A stretch of DNA of 31,550 nt. It comes from an uncultured Collinsella sp. (lineage in GTDB: Bacteria; Actinomycetota; Coriobacteriia; Coriobacteriales; Coriobacteriaceae). Below the pieces are notes generated by a model. The model saw only the letters and a list, made by a program, of their open reading frames with translations. It was not told where the DNA came from and did not search any database. Location: assembly GCA_902493515.1 (NCBI GenBank), contig CABUPE010000026.1, positions 1 through 31,550 of the forward strand, given 5' to 3'. This document shows positions 7,727 through 15,381 of this stretch, one piece after another (within the stretch, counting starts at the first letter, position 1; each line of letters starts with the position of its first letter). A program made the position numbers and the translations under genes.

Positions 7727-9580
7727 TTACATCTGCTCGGGCGCAGAAACGCCAACGAGGGTGAGCACCAAGGCGAGCGTCACGCGGACGGCGTCGCATG
7801 CGGCCAGACGGGCACGCGAAAGCTCGGGGTCGACGGGACGGCCCTCGCTCGGCAGCACCTGGCAGGCAGCGTAGAAGCTGTGGAAGTCGCCGGCGAGCTC
7901 CTCGGCAAAGTGCGTCAGACGGAACGGGGCGCGGTCGCGAGCGCAGCTGGCGATGAGGTCGGTGAGCTCGTTGAGCTTACGCGAAAGGGCGAGCTCGGTA
8001 GGGTCGGTCAGCAGCGAGTAATCGACGTTCTCACCGATGGCCTTGGCGGCAACGGCCTTCATGCCCATCTCGTCAGCCTGCTCAGGCGTTACGTCAGCGG
8101 CACGGCGCAGGATGGAGCAGACGCGAGCGTGAGCATACTGCACGTAGTACACCGGATTGGAGTTGTCGCGCTTCTTAACGGCCTCGATGTCGAAGTCGAC
8201 CATCTGGTTAGAGCTCTTGGAGATGAGCGTGTAACGAGCGGCGTCGGAGCCAACCTCGTCGACGAGCTCCTGCAGGGTCACCATGGTGCCCTTGCGCTTG
8301 GACATACGGACGGGCTTGCCGTTGCGCAGCAGGTTGACGAGCTGGCCCAGCAGAACCTCAAACTTGCCGGGGTAACCCAGAGCGTCGCAGACGCAGCGGA
8401 CGCGCTCGATGTAGCCGTGGTGGTCGGCGCCCCAGATGTCGATGACGTGGTCGACGCGCTGGAACTTATCCCAGTGATAGGCAACGTCGGAAGCGAAGTA
8501 GGTGTACTCGCCGTCGGACTTGATCAGGACGCGGTCCTTGTCATCGCCCAGGTCGGTGGAGCGGAACCACAGGGCACCGTCCTTGGTGTAGAGGTAGCCC
8601 ATCTTGTCGAGCTTCTCAAAAGCGCGGTCGACGGCAGAGGTGCCGGCGGTCTCGCCCTCGGTGTCCTTCACGTACAGCGAACGCTCGGAGTACCAACGAT
8701 CGAAGTCGCAATTGACGGCGTGGCAGAGGTCGCGCATGTTGTCGACCATCTTCACATAGCCGCGCTCGCGGAAGCTCTCCATGCGCTCCTGAGGATCGGC
8801 GTTGACCCACTTATCGCCGTCGGTGCGCCAGAACTCGGCGGCCTCGTCGATAATGTAGTCGCCGCCATAGGAGTCCTTGCCAAGGGTCTCGGCAAAGTTA
8901 TCCTGGTACGGATGGGTCTCGGGATGCTCGTCGTTCTCGTCGGCAACGAAGGCGTCGCGGTCGGCGATCAGCAGCTTGTGAGCCTCATCGATATCCACGC
9001 CCTGCTTGGCGATGATGTCGGCAAGCTGCATATAGCGCGTGCTGATGGAGTTGCCGAAGGTATTCATCTGAGAGCCGTGGTCGTTGATGTAGAACTCACG
9101 CTGGATGTCGTAACCGGCGTGGTCCATAACGCGGCAAAGGGAGTCGCCCAGAGCGGCCCAGCGGCCATGGCCGATGTGCATGGGGCCGACGGGGTTGGCG
9201 GAGACGAACTCGACCTGGGTCTTCAGGCCGCCACCGACGTTGGACTTAGCGAAGTCCATACCCTTCTCGCGAGCCTCGCCAAAGATGGCATTCTTGACGG
9301 CAACGGAGAGGTAGAAGTTGATGAAGCCGGGGCCTGCGATCTCGACCTTCTCGATCGCGGGGTCCTCGGGCATATGGGCAACGATGGCCTCGGCGATCTT
9401 GCGCGGGGCGCAATGGGCCAGCTTGGCGGACTTCAGGGCCATGGTGGAGGTCCACTCGCCATGAGAAGTGTCAGCCGGTCGCTCGATGGCGCAATCGTCA
9501 AGTTCAAATGCGGAAAGGTCGCCGGCCTCCTGGGCCGCAGCAAGCGCAGCGCGTACCAGCTCTTCAATCTTCTCGGGCAT
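7727..9580 (-). CDS. argS: Arginyl-tRNA synthetase
   Basis: A 617-residue class I aminoacyl-tRNA synthetase that attaches arginine to tRNA-Arg. The N-terminal additional domain is followed by NPVGPMHIGHGRW, whose HIGH motif is at residues 135-138, and by REFYINDHGSQ. VRMSKRKGTMVTL near residue 426 is the KMSKS-type loop. The C-terminal anticodon-binding helical domain ends in the family-typical RLAACDAVRVTLALVLTLVGVSAPEQM-like tail. AAGGAGGA four bases before the ATG at 9580 fixes the start; an upstream in-frame start at 9709 has no ribosome site. The gene is a single unit with its own terminator. Confidence 0.97.
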   Translation of the reverse strand: MPEKIEELVRAALAAAQEAGDLSAFELDDCAIERPADTSHGEWTSTMALKSAKLAHCAPRKIAEAIVAHMPEDPAIEKVEIAGPGFINFYLSVAVKNAIFGEAREKGMDFAKSNVGGGLKTQVEFVSANPVGPMHIGHGRWAALGDSLCRVMDHAGYDIQREFYINDHGSQMNTFGNSISTRYMQLADIIAKQGVDIDEAHKLLIADRDAFVADENDEHPETHPYQDNFAETLGKDSYGGDYIIDEAAEFWRTDGDKWVNADPQERMESFRERGYVKMVDNMRDLCHAVNCDFDRWYSERSLYVKDTEGETAGTSAVDRAFEKLDKMGYLYTKDGALWFRSTDLGDDKDRVLIKSDGEYTYFASDVAYHWDKFQRVDHVIDIWGADHHGYIERVRCVCDALGYPGKFEVLLGQLVNLLRNGKPVRMSKRKGTMVTLQELVDEVGSDAARYTLISKSSNQMVDFDIEAVKKRDNSNPVYYVQYAHARVCSILRRAADVTPEQADEMGMKAVAAKAIGENVDYSLLTDPTELALSRKLNELTDLIASCARDRAPFRLTHFAEELAGDFHSFYAACQVLPSEGRPVDPELSRARLAACDAVRVTLALVLTLVGVSAPEQM

Positions 9581-9922
9581 AGATCCTCCTTGTGTTAAAG
9601 CCCCCGAGCTCTTGGTCACTCGTAGGGCAAAAGCCAGAGTTTGTAGCACTCTATCACAAGCGACGGGCACTGTCGCAGGGTAAAGCCAATCGATATTGCA
9701 TATGCACAAAATTGACTACAGCTTGTATGGAATCACTCAAAGATGCCAGTCTGCCTGCAGATTATGCAGGCGACGAAAATGCATAAAGGTGTGAATGAGC
9801 TGCGCCTGTTATCGAATACTCTTACCTATCGGAGTTGTGTGCTTTTCCTGCATAAAGTAAGGGTTTGCGCACGTCAGCGTGTTATTCTAGACATACGTAA
9901 ATTCGTATAAGTTGGAGGTAGC
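9581..9922. other. Divergent intergenic region argS/carD
   Basis: No gene is seen in these 342 bases. It must hold both divergent promoters, though neither is clear. For carD, TTGCGC (9865-9870) with TAGACA (9888-9893) at 17-bp spacing is a weak candidate. A hairpin GCCTGCA/TGCAGGC lies at 9753-9771, and two TGCATAAAG motifs follow it. Confidence 0.5.
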
Positions 9923-10408
9923 ATGTTCTCAATCGGTCAACACGTCATTCATCCGGGTCAGGGAGTCTGCACCGTCGTCGGTTTTAGGGACGACACACCG
10001 CAGCCCATGCTACTGCTCGAGACCAAGCAGGGACATGCGCAGACGATCCTCATGTACCCCGTGGCGCAGGCCGACCGTTTGCACGCCGCCATCTCGCAGC
10101 AAGATGCCGAGCACCTGCTGAGCCACTATGACGAGCTGGAGTGCGACACTTTTACCGAGCGCAACAGTTCACTTGAGGAGACGCACTTTAAGCAGCAGCT
10201 CAAGCTGGGCGCGCCCGAGACGGTCCGTGTGGCAAAGACCATGATGCACCGCATTCGCCAGGCCGAGGAAGCTGATAAAAAACCCAGCTCCTACTACATG
10301 CGCGTACTCAAGGAGGCCAAACGCCGCTCCATCGAGGAGTTCGCCGTAGCCCTTGGTGTCACCGAGGAGGCCGCCGAAGCCCGTCTAGCTCAAGCCGCCC
10401 TCAATTAA
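9923..10408 (+). CDS. CarD-family transcriptional regulator
   Basis: A 161-residue protein of the CarD/CdnL/TRCF family. The N-terminal 60 residues (FSIGQHVIHPGQGVCTVVGF) form the Tudor-like RNA-polymerase-interacting domain. The remaining residues are helical, with basic segments (KEAKRRSIEEFAVALG), as in the DNA-binding part. Such proteins bind the RNA polymerase beta subunit and stabilise open promoter complexes, often at rRNA promoters. TGGAGG precedes the ATG. The TAA stop (10406-10408) coincides with the start of repeat A1, and a strong terminator follows. Confidence 0.88.
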   Translation: MFSIGQHVIHPGQGVCTVVGFRDDTPQPMLLLETKQGHAQTILMYPVAQADRLHAAISQQDAEHLLSHYDELECDTFTERNSSLEETHFKQQLKLGAPETVRVAKTMMHRIRQAEEADKKPSSYYMRVLKEAKRRSIEEFAVALGVTEEAAEARLAQAALN

Positions 10409-10450
10409 CCTGCCAAAAAGGGACAGGTTTATTTTGGCAGGTTTTATCTG
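10407..10450 (+). repeat. REP-like repeat, family A (copy A1)
   Basis: AACCTGCCAAAA (10407-10418) pairs perfectly with TTTTGGCAGGTT (10432-10443) around a loop containing GGGACAGG; the unit ends in TTTATCTG. It starts inside the carD stop codon. Copies A2 and A3 are in the opposite orientation. A1 and A2 flank the Y1 transposase. Confidence 0.88.
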
Positions 10451-10474
10451 GCCAAACATCAACAAACAATCAGT

Positions 10475-10521
10475 AAATGGTCGGGTGCTCCGTTTTGTTT
10501 AAGAGCGCCCGACCATTTTTC
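10475..10521 (+). terminator. Terminator of carD
   Basis: AAATGGTCGGGTGCTC (10475-10490) pairs with GAGCGCCCGACCATTT (10503-10518), a 16-bp stem with one G-T pair, followed by TTTTCT. Confidence 0.92.
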
Positions 10522-10764
10522 TATCGCCGTAAAAATGCGTGAAGCCCATTTGCGATGACATCACGCAAGGGCCGTCCAGATCGACGTAACCAACGCCCGC
10601 ATCCACAACAAGCGCGCCCGTCTTACTCAATTACCATTAAAAAGCATCAATTTGAAAACGCAATTATATTTCGGCAGGTAGCAGCTATAGTCGGTGAACT
10701 GAATCTCGACAACCGAAGCCCCCGAATGAGGTATCTTCAGCCCATCCAAGCTAAAGGAGGGGCC

Positions 10765-11523
10765 ATGCCGAGAAAACCTCGTTCAAAGTCACCAACCGGT
10801 TATTTCCACGTCACGTTGCGTGGAAACGGAGGGCAATTGCTGTTTGACGATGCCGAGGACCGAATCGCCATGCTTCAGATCCTCGATGCGATCCTCCCCA
10901 AACACAATATCGAGCTTATCGCTTGGTGTCTTATGGGGAGCCACATTCATCTACTCATCGACGATCCGGACGACCGTAAGAGCGACGCGATGCACGCGGT
11001 AGCCGTATCGTATGCGGGCAGGTACAATGCGCGGACAGGGCATATCGGCCACGTGTTTCAGGAACGGTTTTGGGATTCGCCCATTAAGTCGGAAGTATAT
11101 TTACTCGAAGCAATTCGATACATCCATCTGAATCCACAAAAAGCAGGACTGGCGGCATATGACGAATATCCCTGGAGCAGCCATCGCGAGTATCTAATGA
11201 GCGCCAGGTCACGGCCGCATGTCACCGGCAGCGTTGTCGGTGTTTTATTCCCAACACCTCGCTCATACCTTAAGCTCATGGAAAGCACGCCGTCGCTTCC
11301 CTATCGCCCCAGCGCAACAGCCAAGGTTCGCGAGGAAGATCTATGCGAATTTGGCACGGCAATCGTGCAGAGTGTCGCAGGATGTGCTCCGACGGAACTT
11401 AAATCCGTCTCCAAGCCACTTCGCAATGAGGCGATTCTCGCGCTTCGAAAACAAGGGCTAACGGTTAAGCAGGTTCAGCTGCTGACCGGACTGGGAACAT
11501 GGATTATCAAGAACGCGTCCTAA
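10765..11523 (+). CDS. Y1/IS200-like transposase, REP-associated (RAYT) type
   Basis: A 252-residue single-domain HUH transposase (Y1_Tnp fold). The N-terminus GYFHVTLRGN is the first beta strand of the fold. GSHIHLLID carries the HUH-type metal ligands His60 and His62. SYAGRYN (Tyr83, Tyr87) holds the candidate nucleophile, and RYIHLNPQKAGL is the usual later helix. About 100 extra C-terminal residues end in a helix-turn-helix-like segment (LRKQGLTVKQVQLLTGLG). AAAGGAGG four bases before the ATG fixes the start. There is no second transposon gene and no classical IS200 ends. Instead, two inverted family-A repeats lie 314 bases upstream and 127 bases downstream, the arrangement of a REP-associated tyrosine transposase. 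The leader (10620-10690) is AT-richer than its surroundings. The 240 bases before the start hold no gene. Confidence 0.88.
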   Translation: MPRKPRSKSPTGYFHVTLRGNGGQLLFDDAEDRIAMLQILDAILPKHNIELIAWCLMGSHIHLLIDDPDDRKSDAMHAVAVSYAGRYNARTGHIGHVFQERFWDSPIKSEVYLLEAIRYIHLNPQKAGLAAYDEYPWSSHREYLMSARSRPHVTGSVVGVLFPTPRSYLKLMESTPSLPYRPSATAKVREEDLCEFGTAIVQSVAGCAPTELKSVSKPLRNEAILALRKQGLTVKQVQLLTGLGTWIIKNAS

Positions 11524-11610
11524 CGTCGCGTTTACCGAGTTACGGATACGGCGAAGCGCAACTGCCTGCCGCGAGGCACCGCATTCGCCAGCGTCTCCAT
11601 GTCAAACAGA

Positions 11611-11648
11611 AAACGCTTCCGCTGAATAACGTCCAACGGAAGCGTTTT
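11611..11648. terminator. Bidirectional terminator, transposase / HD hydrolase
   Basis: AAACGCTTCCG (11611-11621) pairs with CGGAAGCGTTT (11637-11647). T runs follow on the plus strand and a T-rich stretch on the minus strand. It would end both the transposase and the HD-domain gene transcripts. Confidence 0.8.
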
Positions 11649-11650
11649 CC

Positions 11651-11694
11651 CAGATAAAATCTACCAAAATAAACCTGTCCCAATTTGGCAGGTT
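11651..11694 (-). repeat. REP-like repeat, family A (copy A2)
   Basis: On the minus strand the unit starts in the TAA stop of the HD-domain gene and reads AACCTGCCAAA, a GGGACAGG loop, then a decayed right arm TTTTGGTAGATT, and ends in TTTATCTG. The stem has one mismatch and one G-T pair. Inverted relative to A1. Confidence 0.85.
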
Positions 11695-12292
11695 AGGCCT
11701 GGAAGGTGTCGCGGTCGGGCGCGAAGGACTGCATGGCCGCGATGGTGCGGTCAAAGAGCTCGGGGAGCTCCCAGCCGAGCATCTCGGCGCCCTGCGAAAT
11801 CACGTCGCGCGAGCAGCCGGCGGCAAAGCGCTTGTCCTTGAACTTCTTCTTGAGCGACTTGGCCGTAAAGTCCATGACGCTCTTGCTCGGACGCATGATC
11901 ACGGCAGCACCGATCAGGCCGGTGAGCTCGTCGCAAGCAAACAGGATCTTCTCCATCTGCAGCTCGGGCTTGGGCAGCGAGGTATTGAAATCGGACGTGT
12001 GCGTCTGAATAGCGCGAATGAGTTCGGGAGAGGCACCCTCGCCCTCAAGGATCTCGGCCGCATAGATGGTGTGGTTCACGGGATCGTCCTCATGCTCCTC
12101 CCAATCCAGGTCGTGCAGCAAACCGACGATGCCCCAAAACTCCTCGTTCTCGGGGTCGAACTCGCGCGCAAAGTAGCGCATGGTGCCCTCGACCGTTTCG
12201 CCGTGGGTGATGTGGAACGGGTCCTTGTTGTGCTCGTTGAGCAATTCGAACGCACGGTCGCGGGTGATTCCGGCGGAAAGCGTCTGGGACAT
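11693..12292 (-). CDS. HD-superfamily hydrolase
   Basis: A 199-residue predicted metal-dependent phosphohydrolase of the HD superfamily. His30 (FHITHGE) and the pair His60-Asp61 in GLLHDLDWEEHEDD are the metal-binding residues. HTIYAAEIL and QTHTSDF supply further candidate ligands. The family around it (uncharacterised HD hydrolases with MRYFAREF and FWGIVGLLHD) is widespread in gut anaerobes and has no assigned substrate. TGGAGG seven bases before the ATG at 12292 fixes the start; the in-frame 12415 start would run into the proA terminator. A GACACGGTGTC palindrome at 12322-12332 lies 30-40 bases upstream and might be an operator. The stop codon coincides with repeat A2. Confidence 0.85.
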   Translation of the reverse strand: MSQTLSAGITRDRAFELLNEHNKDPFHITHGETVEGTMRYFAREFDPENEEFWGIVGLLHDLDWEEHEDDPVNHTIYAAEILEGEGASPELIRAIQTHTSDFNTSLPKPELQMEKILFACDELTGLIGAAVIMRPSKSVMDFTAKSLKKKFKDKRFAAGCSRDVISQGAEMLGWELPELFDRTIAAMQSFAPDRDTFQA

Positions 12293-12385
12293 GGCAATAC
12301 CTCCAGGTGAGTCGGTGCTGAGACACGGTGTCACTATCGTATATCGCCGCGGCTCAAGCCGAAAGGCAGAAAAAGCATGCGGAGG

Positions 12386-12413
12386 AAAAAGCCGGGCGAA
12401 CGCGTCGCCCGGC
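12386..12413 (-). terminator. Terminator of proA
   Basis: On the minus strand GCCGGGCGA and TCGCCCGGC form a perfect 9-bp stem around a five-base loop, followed by TTTTT (12386-12390). Repeat A3 separates it from the proA stop. Confidence 0.9.
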
Positions 12414-12420
12414 AAAACCG

Positions 12421-12465
12421 CAGATAAAACCTGCCAAAATAAACCTGTCCCTTTTTGGTAGGTTT
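12421..12465 (-). repeat. REP-like repeat, family A (copy A3)
   Basis: On the minus strand, beginning in the proA TAA stop, it reads AACCTACCAAAA, a GGGACAGG loop, TTTTGGCAGGTT, then TTTATCTG. The stem has one mismatch (A-C). Same orientation as A2. It lies just before the proA terminator. Confidence 0.87.
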
Positions 12466-13750
12466 AGGGGCGGACCTGGCCGGTGCCGCGGAGCTTGTAT
12501 TTGTAGGTGGTGAGAGCCTCGGCGGCGAAGGGGCCGCGGGCGTGGAGCTTTTGGGTCGAGATGCCGATCTCGGCGCCCAGGCCAAACTCGCCGCCGTCGG
12601 TGAAGCGCGTGCTGGCGTTGGCGTACACGGCCGAGGCATCGACCGCATCCAGGAAGCGCTCGCAAGCATCCGTGTCCTCGGCAACGATGGCCTCGGAGTG
12701 CATCGTGCCGTAGCGGTTGATGTGTGCGATGGCCTCGTCCTCGCTTGCCACGACCTTCACGCTCATCTCGAGCGCCAGGTACTCGCGACCCCAGTCCTCC
12801 TCAGTCGCGGCGACGCAGTCATCACCCTCGGCAAGCCCGGCATCGGCGCACGCGGCGCACGTGGCCTCGTCGCCGTGAATGAGCACGCCGTGGTCGTGCA
12901 GCACGGCAACAACCGCAGGCAAAAACGCATCGGCCACAGCATGGTCGACCAGCAGCGACTCGGCGGCATTGCACACGCCTACACGCTGGGTCTTGGCATT
13001 AACGATAATGTTGAGCGCCTTATCAAAGTCGGCGGATTCATGCACGTAGATGTGGCAGTTGCCCGTGCCCGTCTCGATCACCGGCACAAGCGACTCGCGC
13101 ACGCAGCGCTGGATCAGGCCTGCACCGCCGCGCGGAATGAGTACGTCGACAACGCCGCGGAGCTTCATGAGCTCGCCGGTGGCCTCGCGGTCGGTGGACT
13201 CGATCATCGACACGGCCTCGCGCGGGAAGCCCTTGGCCTCGAGCGCATCGGCCAGCAGCTCAGAAATCATGGCACACGAGTGATAGGCCAGCGAGCCGCC
13301 GCGCAGAATGCAGGCGTTGCCGGTGCGGATGCAGATGCCCGCGGCGTCGGCCGTCACGTTGGGGCGCGCCTCGTAGACCATAGCGACCAGGCCCAGCGGC
13401 ACACTCACACGGGTCAGGTCCACGCCGCTTGCAAGCACGCGGTGGTCGAGCACGCGGCCCACGGGATCGGGCAGCTCGGCGAGCTTTTCCAGGCCGGCGG
13501 CCATGCCCTCGACGCGCTCGGGCGTCAGCAGCAGGCGATCGAGCAGTCCGGCCGAGGTACCCGCATCGCGCGCAGCGGCCATATCGAGCTCGTTGGCGGC
13601 AACGATGGAATCGACGCCGTCGCGCAACGCCGCGGCCATGGCGCGCACGGCCTCCTGGCGCTGCTCATCGCTCGCCGTGGCAAGCGAGGCCGACGCTGCC
13701 TTGGCGGCAACGGCAAGATCGTGGACATACGTGGCTATATCGACCGACAT
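12464..13750 (-). CDS. proA: Gamma-glutamyl phosphate reductase
   Basis: A 428-residue NADPH-dependent reductase making glutamate 5-semialdehyde from gamma-glutamyl phosphate, the second step of proline synthesis. The aldehyde-dehydrogenase-like fold is recognisable by VSVPLGLVAMVYEARPNVT, the ILRGGSLAYHS segment and the catalytic Cys near residue 260 in QRVGVCNAAESLLV. The C-terminal GISTQKLHARGP segment is diagnostic of ProA. The start at 13750 has AAAGGG upstream. Unlike the usual proBA operon, proB lies 1.6 kb upstream on the same strand, with an oppositely oriented peptidase gene and a terminator in between. proA must therefore have its own promoter in the 113-bp region shared with the peptidase gene. 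Confidence 0.96.
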   Translation of the reverse strand: MSVDIATYVHDLAVAAKAASASLATASDEQRQEAVRAMAAALRDGVDSIVAANELDMAAARDAGTSAGLLDRLLLTPERVEGMAAGLEKLAELPDPVGRVLDHRVLASGVDLTRVSVPLGLVAMVYEARPNVTADAAGICIRTGNACILRGGSLAYHSCAMISELLADALEAKGFPREAVSMIESTDREATGELMKLRGVVDVLIPRGGAGLIQRCVRESLVPVIETGTGNCHIYVHESADFDKALNIIVNAKTQRVGVCNAAESLLVDHAVADAFLPAVVAVLHDHGVLIHGDEATCAACADAGLAEGDDCVAATEEDWGREYLALEMSVKVVASEDEAIAHINRYGTMHSEAIVAEDTDACERFLDAVDASAVYANASTRFTDGGEFGLGAEIGISTQKLHARGPFAAEALTTYKYKLRGTGQVRP

Positions 13751-13863
13751 GGGCGGCCCTTTCTCTTAGATGTTTGCCCACCATGGTAGCCGATTTATGC
13801 GCATCCTCGCCGACGGCGGTAGAATTGGTCAACCCGAAACACCGCAACGAATGGAAGCATCAC

Positions 13864-15282
13864 ATGGCGCTCATCACTTCGTACCACGTCCCCGGCCTGT
13901 ATGTCGAGGATCACAGCATCGATGTCCCCCTCGACTGGCGCGGCCTGGAGCCGATGCTCCTGGCCGTCGGCAGTACCATGCGCCGCGGCGCTATGCCGGC
14001 ACCCATCGCCGGCGCGCCCGAGAGCATCAAGCTCTTCTACCGCGTGGTTTGCGCGCCCGACCGCATCAACGACGAACTGCCGCTGCTCCTGTTTTTGCAG
14101 GGCGGCCCCGGCGGCGAGAGCCCACGTCCGCTGTCGCCCACAAGCGACGGCTGGATCGAGGAGGCCGTCAAGCACTTCCGCGTGGTCCTTCCCGACCAGC
14201 GCGGCACCGGACGCAGCAGCTGCGTGGACGGACGCACGATCAAGGCACTGGGTGATCGCGCAACGGCCGCCGGCGCCGATACAGCACGCTCACAGGCGGA
14301 CTTCCTCAAGCGCCACCTCGCCAGCTCCATCGTGCGCGATTTTGAGTACCTGCGCCTAGTGGGCTTTGGAGGCAAGCCGTGGGTCACGCTCGGCCAAAGC
14401 TACGGCGGCTTTTTGACGCTGAGCTATCTGTCGCTCTTCCCCGAGGGCGTGGCGGCGAGCTTTACCTGCGGCGGCATCCCCCACGTGCCGGCGAGCGCCA
14501 GCGAGGTCTACGCGCACACCTTCCCGCGCATGGCCGCCAAGACGCAGCAGTATTACGACCGCTACCCCGCCGACGTCGAGCGCGTGGCAGCCCTGGCCGA
14601 TGCGCTCGAGGCACAGAAGCCCGTGCTGCCCGACGGCTCGCCGATGACGGTCGAGCGCCTACAGCTCATGGGCAGCGACTTTGGCATGAAGCCGAGCTTT
14701 GAGCGCATGCATTGGATTATCGATCACGCTTTTGTTGACGGCGACGGCACGCTGGGCTCCGGTTCCTCGGTATCCGACAGCTTTTTGATGCGTGCCTTCG
14801 AGCGCACCAACACGCGCACGAATCCGCTGTACTGGACACTGCAGGAGTTCATCTACGCCGACGGTGACACTATGCCCATTGGCTGGGCCGCAGCTGAAGA
14901 GAAGGCACACCGCGCCGAGTTCGACACCCTCGCGCGCCCGCTCATGTTTACCGGCGAGGCCATGTTCCCGTGGATGTTCGAGCAGATGCCCGAGCTCAAG
15001 CCCTTCAAGCCCGCCATGGACCTGCTGATGGAAGACACCAGCTGGGGCAAGATCTACGACCCGCAGCGACTGGCGTGCAACGAGGTGCCCCTGCAGGCCG
15101 CGGTGTATTTCGACGACATGTACGTGGATTCGGGCCTGCAGCTTGATACGCTCAGCCGCGTGGGCAACTCGCATGCCTGGGTGACCAACGAGTTCGAGCA
15201 CGACGGCCTGCACGGCAGCGTGGTATTCAAGCACCTCTTCGACGAGGCCCTCAACCGCGGAGACCTGCGCCGGATCTTCTAA
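13864..15282 (+). CDS. Proline iminopeptidase, alpha/beta hydrolase (S33 family)
   Basis: A 472-residue alpha/beta hydrolase of the prolyl-aminopeptidase group, which removes N-terminal proline from short peptides. FLQGGPGG (residues 79-84) is the oxyanion-hole motif. VLPDQRGTGRSS follows it, GQSYGG has the nucleophile Ser179, and EFEHDGLHGS near the C-terminus has the probable catalytic His. The large insert between residues about 210 and 390 is the helical cap. The ATG at 13864 has GGAAG upstream. TAGAAT at 13820-13825 is a possible -10 box. It sits in opposite orientation between proB and proA, so proline release and proline synthesis genes are neighbours. No signal peptide is visible, so it is probably cytoplasmic. 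Confidence 0.87.
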   Translation: MALITSYHVPGLYVEDHSIDVPLDWRGLEPMLLAVGSTMRRGAMPAPIAGAPESIKLFYRVVCAPDRINDELPLLLFLQGGPGGESPRPLSPTSDGWIEEAVKHFRVVLPDQRGTGRSSCVDGRTIKALGDRATAAGADTARSQADFLKRHLASSIVRDFEYLRLVGFGGKPWVTLGQSYGGFLTLSYLSLFPEGVAASFTCGGIPHVPASASEVYAHTFPRMAAKTQQYYDRYPADVERVAALADALEAQKPVLPDGSPMTVERLQLMGSDFGMKPSFERMHWIIDHAFVDGDGTLGSGSSVSDSFLMRAFERTNTRTNPLYWTLQEFIYADGDTMPIGWAAAEEKAHRAEFDTLARPLMFTGEAMFPWMFEQMPELKPFKPAMDLLMEDTSWGKIYDPQRLACNEVPLQAAVYFDDMYVDSGLQLDTLSRVGNSHAWVTNEFEHDGLHGSVVFKHLFDEALNRGDLRRIF

Positions 15283-15286
15283 CAAA

Positions 15287-15336
15287 GGAGTGTCCCCACC
15301 TGCCGGCACAAAGGGAACGTCCCCAAGTGCCGGCAC
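15287..15336. repeat. GGGAC-loop repeat, family C (copy C1)
   Basis: GGAGTGTCCCC is followed by TGCCGGCAC (15301-15309), a loop with GGAACGTCCCC, and GTGCCGGCAC (15327-15336). It starts about five bases after the iminopeptidase stop and ends three bases before the shared terminator. The same modules recur at 27928-28003. Confidence 0.82.
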
Positions 15337-15339
15337 GAA

Positions 15340-15379
15340 AAAGACAGCGCTGCGGGAAATGATCCGCAGCGCTGTCTTT
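15340..15379. terminator. Bidirectional terminator, iminopeptidase / proB
   Basis: AAAGACAGCGCTGCGG (15340-15355) pairs perfectly with CCGCAGCGCTGTCTTT (15364-15379), 16 bp with an eight-base loop. T-rich tracts lie on both sides. Confidence 0.93.
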
Positions 15380-15381
15380 CT

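Noticed and set aside
7715..9598. 627-codon plus-strand frame opposite argS
   Set aside because: A pure shadow of argS, whose motifs are complete on the minus strand.
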